Positions 52,539 through 61,867 of a stretch of DNA of 64,000 nucleotides are shown piece after piece. The notes under the pieces were generated by a model that was not told where the DNA came from, did no database searches, and saw only the letters and a program-made list of their open reading frames with translations. The first letter of the stretch is position 1. Each line of letters opens with the position of its first letter. A program made the translations under genes and the position numbers. Where the stretch lies: NCBI GenBank assembly GCA_046292465.1, contig JBKBRB010000011.1, positions 1 through 64,000 on the forward strand, given 5' to 3'. The DNA comes from JANWWM01 sp046292465. GTDB lineage: Bacteria > Bacteroidota > Chlorobiia > Chlorobiales > Thermochlorobacteraceae.

Positions 52539-53102
52539 TTAGTTCTTTGAAATCAGCGTTTTTTTCGGCGGCACAAGTTGGAGTTCTTTTTCATCTTTGA
52601 GGTGAGTGAATTTGGCATCGCCCCAAAGTTTTTCAAGCCCATAAAAAGCGCGTCGTTCTTTTTGGAAAATATGAACGATGACATTGACGTAATCGAGCAC
52701 AATCCAAGTCATTTCTTTGTCGTCGACGTAGGTTGGGCGTTCATCGTCCAAGAGCAAGCCATCGCGCACGGCGTCAGAAATGGCTTTAACTTGTTTATCG
52801 GAATCGGCGGAGCAAATGACGAAGTAGTCGGTCATGTCGGTTAAGCCGCGCACATCGATAATCGTTACATCGTAGGCTTTTTTGGTGAACATGAGTTCGG
52901 CGATGCGTCGCGTGAGGAGTTCGCCTTCGTCAAGGTGAACAACAATCGAGGAGGTTGTTACAGTCTTTTTCGAAGCGGCGGTCTTTGCCGATTTCGTCGG
53001 AGTTTTTTTGGTTGAGGAGGATTTCGGCGATGATGCTTTTGACTTTCGGGCGGTTAAGGACGTTTTTTTTGCGGTTGTTGATTTTTGTGCCAAGGGCGTC
53101 AA
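52539..53102 (-). CDS. rsfS: Ribosome silencing factor RsfS/RsfA with basic N-terminal tail
   Basis: 187 residues against about 110 in most bacteria. The C-terminal 130 are canonical: LTRRIAELMFTKKAYDVTIIDVRGLTDMTDYFVICSADSDKQVKAISDAV, and MTWIVLDYVNVIVHIFQKERRAFYGLEKLWGDA (the DYVDVVVHxF and FY-LE-LW-DA core). RsfS blocks 50S-30S joining when nutrients run low. The first ~50 residues are Lys/Ser/Thr-rich and low in complexity; no internal ATG or GTG at the start of the core was noted, so the tail is probably genuine. It lies 45 bp downstream of the acylphosphatase gene. Confidence 0.93.
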   Translation of the reverse strand: MTPLAQKSTTAKKTSLTARKSKASSPKSSSTKKTPTKSAKTAASKKTVTTSSIVVHLDEGELLTRRIAELMFTKKAYDVTIIDVRGLTDMTDYFVICSADSDKQVKAISDAVRDGLLLDDERPTYVDDKEMTWIVLDYVNVIVHIFQKERRAFYGLEKLWGDAKFTHLKDEKELQLVPPKKTLISKN

Positions 53103-53147
53103 GAGTTAAAATTGGACGTTGATAGAAATCTGAAATTCAGTTGCAAG

Positions 53148-53435
53148 TTAATGACGGATTTCAAAGTCCGTAAATCTCCGTTCTGCGTCGCTTTGGAGCG
53201 TTTTGCGATGTTCTCTGACGGCAAGAACCTGTGCGCCAATCGGACCTTTTTTCATTTCGGATACAAGGGCGTCGAGGCTTTCCTTATTGCCTTCGGCTTC
53301 AAGTTCTACGGTGCCGTCGGGCAGGTTGCGCACATAGCCTTTGATGCCGAGTTTCGTTGCCGTTTTTTGAACGAACCATCGGTAGCCAACACCCTGAACG
53401 CGTCCTTCGGCAATTGCATGAATAGCTTGAATCAT
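53148..53435 (-). CDS. acyP: Acylphosphatase
   Basis: 95 residues. Hydrolyses carboxyl-phosphate bonds. The N-terminal EGRVQGVGYRWFVQKTATKL carries the phosphate-binding loop and the active-site Arg (Arg19), followed by the active-site Asn in IKGYVRNLPDGTVELEAEG. Length is normal for the family. ATG at 53435, 65 bp before the ftsH stop. Role is unclear in most bacteria. Confidence 0.95.
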   Translation of the reverse strand: MIQAIHAIAEGRVQGVGYRWFVQKTATKLGIKGYVRNLPDGTVELEAEGNKESLDALVSEMKKGPIGAQVLAVREHRKTLQSDAERRFTDFEIRH

Positions 53436-53500
53436 CTGCCGTTTGAGGTGTAAAGATTACAGTATTTCAATCAATGAAAGTGCTGAGCGTTGGAAGTGAT

Positions 53501-55546
53501 TTAATTTTCGCTTGTGCCGCGCGTGCTTTTAAGTTTTTCGACAGCGGCTTCAAGTTCGCGTCGCTCTTCATCGCTGATGGTTGATTTTACTTCGGATTCA
53601 GCTAACTCTTGGGATAAACCTTGGTTCGTGTTGGTATCGTCCATGTTAGGACGCTTTCCGAGAATATCCTCAATATCTTTGTAATTTAGCACTTCTCGTT
53701 TCAGGAGTTCAGTTGCCATGTGCTCGAGTTTTTCTCGGTTGGCGATAAGCAAATCGCGTGTGGCGATATGTGCTTCATTGACAATGCGTTTGACTTCTTC
53801 ATCAATGAGGCGAGCCGTATCTTCACCGTAGCGTTTTTCAATGCCCAAGCCTTGCAAATACATGTTGCTTGAATCGGCATAAGAGAGATAGCCGAGTTTT
53901 TCGCTCATGCCGTAAATGGCAACCATGCTGTAGGCAATGTCGGTAACGCGCTCTAAGTCGTTTTGTGCGCCGGTTGAGATGGATTGGAAAACAAGTTCTT
54001 CGGCAACGCGTCCGCCAAGCAAGCCGCAAATGCGTGCGAAGAGTTCTTCTTTCGTCATCAAATAGCGGTCTTCGAGTGGCATGTTGAGCGTGTAGCCAAG
54101 TGCGCTGACGCCGCGCGGCACAATTGTTACTTTTTGCGGCGGGTCGTTGCCTTCCATGAGCCAACTGACAATGGCATGCCCGCACTCGTGATAAGCAACG
54201 ACTTTCTTTTCTTTCGGATTGATGACTTTGTTTTTCTTTTCCAGACCTGCAATAACACGCTCGATTGCATCTTGAAAATCAATCATTTCTATGACTTCTT
54301 TGTTGCGGCGAGATGCAAGCAGAGCGGCTTCGTTGCAGATGTTGGCGAGTTCTGCGCCTGCAAAGCCTGGCGTTTGCGATGCAATCACTTTAATGTCCAC
54401 ATCTTTGCCAAGCGGCATGTTTTTCGTGTGGACTTTGAGAATATCGATGCGTCCTTTAAGGTCAGGCTTATCAATAACGATTTGACGGTCGAAGCGGCCT
54501 GGGCGCAAGAGCGCAGGGTCTAAGACATCGGGGCGGTTCGTGGCCGCCATCATAATCACGCCTTTATCGGTCGCAAATCCGTCCATTTCCACAAGCAGTT
54601 GGTTGAGCGTATTTTCGCGTTCGTCATTAACGCCCATCATCATGCCTCTGCCGCGCGAGCGACCAACGGCATCGATTTCGTCAATGAAAATGATGCACGG
54701 CGCTTTCTCTTTTGCTGTTTTGAACAAGTCGCGAACCCGCGCCGCACCAACACCGACGAACATCTCGACGAAGTCAGAGCCAGAAAGCGAGAAAAATGGC
54801 ACACCGGCTTCACCAGCAACGGCTTTTGCCATCAAAGTTTTGCCTGCGCCGGGCGGACCGACGAGCAAGACGCCCTTGGGAAGTTTACCGCCAAGTTTTG
54901 TGAACTTTTTCGGGTCTTTGAGGAATTCGACCACTTCCATCACTTCTTCTTTGGCTTCGTCTAATCCTGCTACATCTTTGAATGTGATGCGCGGCGTGTT
55001 TTCATCATGTTCGTATAGGGCGGCTTTGTTTTTACCGATGTTCATTACTTGCGAATTGGGGTTCATGCGTCTGAAAATAAACAGATATACCACAACCAGC
55101 AGAGCGATAGGGAACACCCATTGCAAAAGCTCAGTGAACCAATTGCTGTCGGAAACGCCCTGAATTTTAACACCCTGTGCTTCAAGTTTCTCGATAAGTT
55201 TATCATCACGGAAAGTAACGACGGTATAAAATCGGCGAGCGTCATGCTTTGAACGCATGAAATTGGTTGAGCGATTCTTCTCCTCGAGTTGATAGTTCGG
55301 TTTCAAAGTTGCATAGATACGCGATGGGGAAATTTGAACGGATTCAATTTTGCCTTCGTCGAGCATCTTCTTGAAGTCGCTGTAAGGAAGTTCCAGCGTG
55401 GTGCTCGACCAAAAAAACGTCAGTTGAATGCCGATTAAAATGACAATCGCAAGCACATAATAAATCGCTGTAAATTTCGGCTTGTTATTCTTTTTCTTTC
55501 TGTCGTCTTGACTGTTGAACTCGTCAAAAAAATTGTTCTCCGGCAT
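53501..55546 (-). CDS. ftsH: ATP-dependent zinc metalloprotease FtsH
   Basis: 681 residues; membrane-anchored AAA+ protease for membrane and short-lived regulatory proteins. N-terminal helix 1 (about 27-47), a periplasmic domain, helix 2 (about 137-160), then the AAA domain with VLLVGPPGAGKTLMAKAVAGEAG (Walker A, near 232), IIFIDEIDAVGR (Walker B) and the second region of homology MAATNRPDVLDPALLRPGRFDR. The peptidase has AYHECGHAIVSW (HExxH, near 454) and SISTGAQNDLERVTDIAYSMV with the third ligand. The C-terminus is Glu/Thr-rich. First gene of the minus-strand run down to the PorD-like gene. The Bax-inhibitor-like protein at 6.6 kb is a possible partner, as for YccA in E. coli. Confidence 0.98.
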   Translation of the reverse strand: MPENNFFDEFNSQDDRKKKNNKPKFTAIYYVLAIVILIGIQLTFFWSSTTLELPYSDFKKMLDEGKIESVQISPSRIYATLKPNYQLEEKNRSTNFMRSKHDARRFYTVVTFRDDKLIEKLEAQGVKIQGVSDSNWFTELLQWVFPIALLVVVYLFIFRRMNPNSQVMNIGKNKAALYEHDENTPRITFKDVAGLDEAKEEVMEVVEFLKDPKKFTKLGGKLPKGVLLVGPPGAGKTLMAKAVAGEAGVPFFSLSGSDFVEMFVGVGAARVRDLFKTAKEKAPCIIFIDEIDAVGRSRGRGMMMGVNDERENTLNQLLVEMDGFATDKGVIMMAATNRPDVLDPALLRPGRFDRQIVIDKPDLKGRIDILKVHTKNMPLGKDVDIKVIASQTPGFAGAELANICNEAALLASRRNKEVIEMIDFQDAIERVIAGLEKKNKVINPKEKKVVAYHECGHAIVSWLMEGNDPPQKVTIVPRGVSALGYTLNMPLEDRYLMTKEELFARICGLLGGRVAEELVFQSISTGAQNDLERVTDIAYSMVAIYGMSEKLGYLSYADSSNMYLQGLGIEKRYGEDTARLIDEEVKRIVNEAHIATRDLLIANREKLEHMATELLKREVLNYKDIEDILGKRPNMDDTNTNQGLSQELAESEVKSTISDEERRELEAAVEKLKSTRGTSEN

Positions 55547-55595
55547 AATTTGTCTTTTAAGTAGAAATGAAAATAAGTGCTGTTAATTCGTATTT

Positions 55596-55624
55596 ACTTG
55601 GAGGAAAATTCCAACTCCCCAAGT
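55596..55624. repeat. Inverted repeat in the ftsH / receptor divergent gap
   Basis: ACTTGG (55596-55601) and CCAAGT (55619-55624) form a 6-bp stem around 17 bases that include a GGAAAATTCC core. It lies between two divergent starts (ftsH and the outer-membrane receptor) and could be an operator or a small leader hairpin. No T-run follows on either side. Confidence 0.35.
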
Positions 55625-55667
55625 TGTATCTCTTTACTGTTAAGCGATTTGCGTTAAACGATTTCTG

Positions 55668-55673
55668 TATATT
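55668..55673 (+). promoter_or_regulatory. Possible -10 element upstream of the outer-membrane receptor gene
   Basis: TATATT (continuing TC), 48 bp before the ATG at 55721. It belongs to the same degenerate TAnnTT group as other candidates; no -35 assigned. Confidence 0.3.
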
Positions 55674-55720
55674 TCAGCAGTCGTGAAGTGAATAATAGGC
55701 GGAACGCCGAACCTTTGCAA

Positions 55721-58027
55721 ATGAAATATAATTTTAGCGCATTACCAATTCTTGTTTTCGCCATTGTGACGCTCTTCACTTTCGTTTTTCCGCCTTTGCT
55801 TTTCGCACAAAATTCCGATTCATCTGCGATTCATTTACGCACCACTACGGGCTTGACCGTCGACGATTCACTTTCCACAAACGCACCAACCGTGCAATTT
55901 GATTCAACCCTAAATCGACCTCCGACGTTCAATGCTTCAACACCGAAGGACAGCGTCAAGTTTTACAAAATTCTTCCGCCGATTGCGTCGCTTTTTGCTA
56001 CACCGTATCACATCATGGATAGCACGCGCGACTTTACCTATCATCGCCACGTCGAAGATTTCTTTGCCTTTGCGCCAAATTTTTTTTTGCGCGATAAAGT
56101 CGAACTCGGTCAGCAACACGGCTTGCTCGTGGGCGGATTAGACGCGCGCTATCAAGCCATTTACCTCGATGAAATTTTGCTCAACGATGTGATTTCCGCG
56201 CAAGCCTTTTACAATCACCTTTCCAGCGAGTCGTTCTCTGAACTCAATCTCTTCAATGGCTACGGCGCGTTTGGACTTTCTGCCTTTCCAATTGCGCTTG
56301 AATCTAAAACACAAAACATTGTCGCCGCCAAAGGCTACACAAAAGCACACTACTACCAATTTTCAGGCTCAACGAACAAAATGGATATTACCTTCGCGCT
56401 CAATCTCTCGGAGCGATGGAGTTTTTATGGCGGCTATGTGCGCGAAGGCACGGAAGGAATTTTTCGCAATTCAGGCGGATTCGGTGCAGACCGCTTCGGC
56501 TCGTCCAGCGAAGCCAATAAACTTCGATTGCGCTTTCGCTATCAATACGGCGTGAAAACTTATTTCAATTTCGCGCTCGAACGCAATTCGCTTAATCTTA
56601 AACCCTTCGGCGGCGCAAACCTCTTTGAAACCACAAGGCTTGGCGGCGACATCTTCTCGCCAATTAACACCATCATTGCCAATGAATTTGTGCAACGAAA
56701 AAATACCCTCTCGCTCTACAAAGCCGAACTGCAAACCGCATTGCCGTTTATCCCCAAACGCTTTCAAGCCGATTCGCTCAACTTGTTCAAAGTGTGGGTC
56801 GCCTTCACAGAATTTTCCAACACCTTTGCGCAACAGCGCGGCACAGTGTTTAACGACCTCGAAGCGTCTTCACGGCTGACATTTGGCGCAACACAAACGC
56901 TCAAACTCTTTTTCTTTTCGCTCGGATTGCGCGGCACTTATTCGCTCGAATCGGTCGGCGACAATAACACGCTTGCAAATGCGCTTGCTCAAAACATCAA
57001 GCCAAACTTGAACACTGTTGAACTAACCGCAAGCGCAAAGACGACTTTCGCAAATCTCATTTTCGGCGAAGCGTTGGAACTCGGTGCGTCGCTGGCTTCA
57101 ATCACGAAGACCATCACGAACACCTTTGGGCAAAACTTCACGACGAGTTTTCTCTCAACAGGTGCAGGCGGCGAAGTAAATTTTCCGCTTGTGCCTTCGC
57201 GCGAAGCCGTGCTGAAAATCTTTGCATCGCTTTCCACAACAAGCCGAGTGCCTTCGTTGCGCGAAGTTTTTTCAGCAACTGATATTCAGGGAGCGCAAAC
57301 ATGGCAAAATGAGCGAGTGAGCCAAGCCGAATTCGGTTCAGAACTTCGTTATGCCGACGCGCTTCGAGTTCGCCTTTCTTTGCTCTCCTCGCTGGTCAAT
57401 TCGCCTTACGCCGTTGTGCAAACGCGCACGAGCGACACCACGCTTTCGCGCCGTTATCAATCGCTTCAAGGCAAGTCGCTTTCGTATTCGGGATTAGGAT
57501 TGATGATGCAGAGCAAACTCGGCACGATTGAATCGCACTTAAACGCGACGCTGGTTTTGGATTATTCGTTGATTTCAAACCCTGACAATGCTTTTATGGG
57601 CGGATTGCAACTGCAAGGCGATACGATTGACGCACGAAGTCGTCGCGTGCTCTATGTGCCACGATTTTATGCAAACGGCGGCATTTACTTTCGCGGCAAA
57701 CTCTTTGATGGTGCGCTCGATTTGAAACTGGGCGTGGCGGGCTATGTTCAAACCGACCTTTCTGCCGCACTTCAAAACAGCGAGCGACAATCGGCGTTTT
57801 TCTTCAACCTCATTGAGCAAAACGGCGCACTGCGCGATAACAACTTGCAATTCGGAACGCTTCGCCCGAAAGCCACGCTCGACGCGCAACTTTGGGCAGG
57901 CATTGGCAGCGGCATGATTTTCTTTTTCGTTGAGAACATCTTCGATACGCCTGTGTTTCGTGCGCCGTTTTTTCCGATTTACGCGCGGTCGTTTCGCTTA
58001 GGGGTAAATTGGGAAATTTTGGATTGA
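55721..58027 (+). CDS. Outer-membrane receptor-like (TonB-dependent-receptor-type) barrel
   Basis: 768 residues. Signal peptide ending PPLLFAQ. An N-terminal Ser/Thr-rich stretch (about 45-95) precedes a plug-like region: HHGLL-type QQHGLLVGGLDARYQAIYLDEILLND, and SSESFSELNLFNGYGAFGLSAFPIALESKT, which correspond to the plug's 'RGxxxxY-ILVDG-P' and 'ExExLxGpxs...G' motifs. A long beta-strand body follows, ending in a terminal aromatic strand (ARSFRLGVNWEILD). A TonB box is not evident, so the energy coupling and substrate are unknown. The ATG at 55721 begins the signal peptide; an upstream GTG at 55688 is not favoured. It is divergent from ftsH. Confidence 0.78.
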   Translation: MKYNFSALPILVFAIVTLFTFVFPPLLFAQNSDSSAIHLRTTTGLTVDDSLSTNAPTVQFDSTLNRPPTFNASTPKDSVKFYKILPPIASLFATPYHIMDSTRDFTYHRHVEDFFAFAPNFFLRDKVELGQQHGLLVGGLDARYQAIYLDEILLNDVISAQAFYNHLSSESFSELNLFNGYGAFGLSAFPIALESKTQNIVAAKGYTKAHYYQFSGSTNKMDITFALNLSERWSFYGGYVREGTEGIFRNSGGFGADRFGSSSEANKLRLRFRYQYGVKTYFNFALERNSLNLKPFGGANLFETTRLGGDIFSPINTIIANEFVQRKNTLSLYKAELQTALPFIPKRFQADSLNLFKVWVAFTEFSNTFAQQRGTVFNDLEASSRLTFGATQTLKLFFFSLGLRGTYSLESVGDNNTLANALAQNIKPNLNTVELTASAKTTFANLIFGEALELGASLASITKTITNTFGQNFTTSFLSTGAGGEVNFPLVPSREAVLKIFASLSTTSRVPSLREVFSATDIQGAQTWQNERVSQAEFGSELRYADALRVRLSLLSSLVNSPYAVVQTRTSDTTLSRRYQSLQGKSLSYSGLGLMMQSKLGTIESHLNATLVLDYSLISNPDNAFMGGLQLQGDTIDARSRRVLYVPRFYANGGIYFRGKLFDGALDLKLGVAGYVQTDLSAALQNSERQSAFFFNLIEQNGALRDNNLQFGTLRPKATLDAQLWAGIGSGMIFFFVENIFDTPVFRAPFFPIYARSFRLGVNWEILD

Positions 58028-58071
58028 AGATGCGTGTATGCTACTTTGAACTTTAACTTCAAAAAACTCAC

Positions 58072-58950
58072 ATGGAATCTTGGCTCGGCTCCATTGCGCT
58101 CGGCTTGTGTTACGGATTTTTGGCAATGGGCGTTTATATCACGATGCGCATTTACAATTTCCCTGACATTACCGCCGATGGCAGTCTGACGCTTGGCGCA
58201 AGCGTTACGGCGGCGATGCTCGTTTCGGGCGCGCCCCCAATTCTTGCTGTCGTTGTTGCCAGCACAGCAGGATTTTTTGCAGGCACACTCACAGGCGTGA
58301 TTCATACCAAATTGCGTGTCAATGGATTGCTTTCAGGAATTTTGGTAACAACCGCGCTCTATTCCATCAACCTTCGCATTATGGGGCGCGCGAATGTTCC
58401 GCTTTTGACAGTTCAAAACATCATTACACCTTTTGAAAAAACGCTCTCCGCGCTTCCCAAATATGCCATTGCGCTGATTTTCTTCTCGCTCATGATTCTG
58501 TTGATTTGGGCGGTTTTGGCGGTGCTTTTCAAAACTAATTTCGGATTGGCAATGCGTGCGACAGGCGATAACGAAACCATGATTGCCGCACAAGGCGTGG
58601 ATACGGACTTTATGAAAATTGTCGGCATTGGGCTTTCCAACGCGCTGATTGCGCTTTCAGGCTCGCTCGTCGCGCAATATCAAGGCTTTGCGGATATTGG
58701 AATGGGGATTGGGATTATTGTCTTCGGCTTGGCAAGCGTGATTATCGGCGAGTCGCTTGTCTTCGGCGCACGGCGTAAGGTCGGAGTTACAGGATTGCTG
58801 TTGCTTGTGGTGGCGGGCGCGATTGTCTTTCGTATGCTGGTGGCGTTCGCGCTCTACATTGGCTTAGACCCGATTGATTTCAAACTCATCACCGCCGTTT
58901 TTGTGCTGATTGCCGTCGGCTTGCCGCAAGTCCGTGCAAGATTAAAATGA
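58072..58950 (+). CDS. ABC transporter permease (COG4120-type)
   Basis: 292 residues with about eight to nine hydrophobic helices. The N-terminal half has MESWLGSIALGLCYGFLAMGVYITMRIYNFPDITADGSLTLGASV, close to the COG4120 'uncharacterised ABC permease' group (related to branched-chain amino acid permeases LivH/M), and VNGLLSGILVTTALYSINLRIMG. In Gram-positives this group pairs with an ABC ATPase (COG1101) and a lipoprotein (COG2984) of the TrpX type. Here the next genes are a receiver and a type I secretion set, so the partners are elsewhere. Substrate unknown; possibly an aromatic amino acid or a related small molecule. Confidence 0.85.
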   Translation: MESWLGSIALGLCYGFLAMGVYITMRIYNFPDITADGSLTLGASVTAAMLVSGAPPILAVVVASTAGFFAGTLTGVIHTKLRVNGLLSGILVTTALYSINLRIMGRANVPLLTVQNIITPFEKTLSALPKYAIALIFFSLMILLIWAVLAVLFKTNFGLAMRATGDNETMIAAQGVDTDFMKIVGIGLSNALIALSGSLVAQYQGFADIGMGIGIIVFGLASVIIGESLVFGARRKVGVTGLLLLVVAGAIVFRMLVAFALYIGLDPIDFKLITAVFVLIAVGLPQVRARLK

Positions 58951-58959
58951 GTTTTTGCT

Positions 58960-58965
58960 TATATT
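58960..58965 (+). promoter_or_regulatory. Possible -10 element upstream of the receiver-domain gene
   Basis: TATATT, 43 bp before the ATG at 59008, in the 57-bp gap after the permease gene. Weak, no -35 seen. Confidence 0.28.
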
Positions 58966-59007
58966 AGCTAAACTTAAATAACGCTAAACCCACACATTCA
59001 AAAAGCC

Positions 59008-59373
59008 ATGCTCAAAAAAATCATTTTAGTGGTTGATGACGAAGAGTTAATTCGCGACATGCTTGCCGATGCATTGAGCGATGAATTCGACATACTTTCA
59101 GCGAGCGACGGCGAAGAGGCTCTCTCACTCTACATACAGCATCAAGGCGAAATTGCACTTGTAATTACCGATTTGATTATGCCGAAAATGCGCGGCGACG
59201 AGTTGGCGGAAAGGTTGCGCGAACTCTGCCCGACGCTTCCGATTATTTTCATTTCAGGCTATGAACGCGAAATAAAAACTGACGGACTTCTTGCCAAAGG
59301 GCGTGCAGCGTTTCTTCCAAAGCCGTTTGATATTACAAATTTGACCTCAGCCCTCCGCGAAGTCTTGGTTTAA
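59008..59373 (+). CDS. Single-domain response regulator (CheY-like receiver)
   Basis: 121 residues, receiver domain only. The acidic pocket is VVDDEE (Asp10/Asp11 and Glu), the phospho-acceptor Asp is near 54 in VITDLIMPKMRG, the conserved Thr/Ser site is IFISGYE, and the Lys is near 104 in FLPKPFD. No output domain is present, so it probably works by binding other proteins or in a phosphorelay. No histidine kinase is in the window. The ABC transporter gene follows 62 bp after its stop on the same strand. Confidence 0.92.
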   Translation: MLKKIILVVDDEELIRDMLADALSDEFDILSASDGEEALSLYIQHQGEIALVITDLIMPKMRGDELAERLRELCPTLPIIFISGYEREIKTDGLLAKGRAAFLPKPFDITNLTSALREVLV

Positions 59374-59435
59374 GGCTTCATTTGAACGAAACTTATCCGA
59401 CTGAAACAGAGTTCTCACTTCACTCAGACCCTAAC

Positions 59436-61853
59436 ATGAGTATTTTATCTTTCTGTCTTTTTGCGCTTATTACAATAACTTTGATTACAATATTCAAAAG
59501 TGTGTTTTCGTTAAGAAAATGTTTCCTAAAACCTTCCAAGACCTTTCGCAAAGCTATGCAAGAAACACGACCCGACAGTCAGTCCATAAAATTTGAGCAA
59601 CAGATAGATGATGCGTTTGACTACCTTCGCGAAAAGACAGGCATTTTTGTTCCGCCCGAAGACATTCACAGTTTCATCAGACATGAAGAACTTCCAAAAG
59701 AGAAAGTTCTTTTCCACATGGAGCGCATTGGACAATCCTTCCACCTTTCTTTGCGCCAAATGATTCTTTCCGAACCGCATCTTCATCACGAGAAAGCAAA
59801 GCATTTCTTCTTTTTTATGGAAGATGAACTCTGTTTTGCTGAGACTTTCGACGACCGACGAAAAGGAATCACGCTCAAAAATTTTGTAACGAGAAAGACA
59901 GAATTTCTCAGCGTTCAAGACCTCTTCAAAAAAGAAAAGGAGCTAAACGTGCTCGTTTTTGATGGCGAGTTAGATTCGTTTTTAGCGACGGAAGAGCATC
60001 AAACGCCACTTCGTAATAAAGAAAATTCTGGCGAGTATGAGGCGCACGGGCAACACAGTCATGGTCAGGAGATTAATGTGAAATATCTTTTCAGCAAACT
60101 CTTCAAACTTTTCAAGGAGGAGAGAAAAGATTTCACAGTTGTGTTGGCTTACGCGGTGATTGTCGGGCTGATGTCGCTGGTGGTGCCGCTGTCGGCGTCA
60201 GCGATTGTCAATTCGGTCATGCTTGGGCTTTCATCACAACTGGCGATGCTGTGCGTTTTGGTGGCGATTGGCTTGTTGATTGTTGGCGTCTTTGATGTGA
60301 TGAAGCGATATGTTTCGGATATTCTGCAACGCCGCATTTTTGTGCGCACGTCGTTTGATATTGCTTATCGCTTGCCGCGCATGACGCAGTCTGCCTTCAA
60401 TCAAGAATACGCACCCGAAGTTGTCAATCGCTTTTTTGACGTGCTGACGATTCAAAAAACCATCGGTAAATTTTTGCTCGATGGAACAGGCTCAGGATTG
60501 GTCGTTATTATTGGCTTAATTCTGCTTGCCGTCTATCACCCCTTCTTTATTCTCTTCGACCTTGCCTTGCTCGCCTTTGTGCCGGTTGTGATTTTCGTTT
60601 TGGGGCAAAACGGGTTGGAAACAAGCATTAAAGAATCCAAGAAGAAATACGCGCTCGTTTCGTGGTTTGAAGAAATTGCGCGATGTCAAGTGAGTTTCAA
60701 GTTATTTGCCAAGCCAGAATTTATCTATCAACGTGTCGATTTTATTGCGGTCAATTATGTTGAGGCACGGCATAAGCACTTCTTGGTGCTCGCGCGCCAG
60801 ATGATTGGGTCGGCAGTTTTTCGGGCGGCAGCGACGGTCGGCGTGCTCGGGCTTGGCGGAGCGTTAGTGCTCAATGAACAGCTCACGATTGGCGAACTTG
60901 TTGCCGCAGAGCTCGTGGTGATTGCCATGCTTGGCGCAATTGAAAAACTCATTGAGCAATTTGAATATCACTACGACCTCTTCACGGCGATTGACAAAGT
61001 CTCGCATCTTGTCGATAGACCGCTTGAGCCCAGCGGCGGCGACCCCGCTCCGAAATTTGAAGGTGCTGTTCCTGTTTCGTTCAAAGATGTAGAGTTTGGA
61101 TATGACAAGCACCATAAAATTTTGAAAGGCATTACACTCGATATTGCAAAGGGGGCGCGCGTTAGTCTGGTCGGAGCAAGCGGCTCGGGCAAAACGACCA
61201 TAGCCAATCTGCTTTTAGGACTTTACGAGCCTTCTCGTGGAAAAATCATGCTTGGCGATTACGACATCAGCCGCATCAGCCTTGATGGGCTTCGCCAAAC
61301 CGTCGGCATCGTGTTGGAAGCAAACGAACTCTTCGACGGCACAATCGAGGAGAACATCACGATGGGGCGCGACTTTTCCTACGAGCGTCTCGTTTGGGCA
61401 CTTAAAACCGCCCAACTCTACGACGAAGTCTACGCACTTCCTCACGGGCTCAAAACGCGCTTAGTGCCAATGGGGCAAAATATCTCTATCGGCATGCGTC
61501 GCCGAATTATGTTTGCTCGCACGATTATTGGCAAACCAAAACTCTTGATTTTAGATGAATGTTTCGGCGGAATTGAAGAAAGTGTCAAACTGGACCTCAT
61601 TCACGCGCTCTACAATGAAAAAAGTTGGACAATCATTGATATTGCGCACGACGCCGAACTGATTCGCCGCTCCGAAATGATTTATGTGTTGAAAGACGGA
61701 AAAATTTTAGAGCAAGGCACACCCTTCGAGCTTGCACTCAAAGAAGGAACGCTCTTCGAGAATCTCTTCCCAGAATTAGTGCGCCAAACGCGCGAAGAGA
61801 AGGTGGCTATTGATATGGCTATCAAATCCGTTCAACTTAACATCACGAAATAA
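59436..61853 (+). CDS. Type I secretion-like ABC transporter (membrane + ATPase), with N-terminal extension
   Basis: 805 residues. One membrane helix at the N-terminus, then about 200 residues without helices (YLREKTGIFVPPEDIHSFIR ...), an unknown domain that replaces the peptidase (C39) domain; no active-site Cys. Next a five- to six-helix ABC transmembrane domain (about 260-540), then the ATPase: Walker A LVGASGSGKTTIAN, Q-loop TVGIVLEANELF, Walker B KLLILDECFGGIEE and H-loop DIAHD. The signature 'LSGGQ' is degenerate (NISIGMRRR), so ATP turnover may be weak or asymmetric. I chose the ATG at 59436; a TTG at 59382 would add 18 residues. HlyD and TolC follow, so it likely exports an unknown protein or peptide. 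Confidence 0.85.
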   Translation: MSILSFCLFALITITLITIFKSVFSLRKCFLKPSKTFRKAMQETRPDSQSIKFEQQIDDAFDYLREKTGIFVPPEDIHSFIRHEELPKEKVLFHMERIGQSFHLSLRQMILSEPHLHHEKAKHFFFFMEDELCFAETFDDRRKGITLKNFVTRKTEFLSVQDLFKKEKELNVLVFDGELDSFLATEEHQTPLRNKENSGEYEAHGQHSHGQEINVKYLFSKLFKLFKEERKDFTVVLAYAVIVGLMSLVVPLSASAIVNSVMLGLSSQLAMLCVLVAIGLLIVGVFDVMKRYVSDILQRRIFVRTSFDIAYRLPRMTQSAFNQEYAPEVVNRFFDVLTIQKTIGKFLLDGTGSGLVVIIGLILLAVYHPFFILFDLALLAFVPVVIFVLGQNGLETSIKESKKKYALVSWFEEIARCQVSFKLFAKPEFIYQRVDFIAVNYVEARHKHFLVLARQMIGSAVFRAAATVGVLGLGGALVLNEQLTIGELVAAELVVIAMLGAIEKLIEQFEYHYDLFTAIDKVSHLVDRPLEPSGGDPAPKFEGAVPVSFKDVEFGYDKHHKILKGITLDIAKGARVSLVGASGSGKTTIANLLLGLYEPSRGKIMLGDYDISRISLDGLRQTVGIVLEANELFDGTIEENITMGRDFSYERLVWALKTAQLYDEVYALPHGLKTRLVPMGQNISIGMRRRIMFARTIIGKPKLLILDECFGGIEESVKLDLIHALYNEKSWTIIDIAHDAELIRRSEMIYVLKDGKILEQGTPFELALKEGTLFENLFPELVRQTREEKVAIDMAIKSVQLNITK

Positions 61854-61867
61854 CAACATATCGCGCC

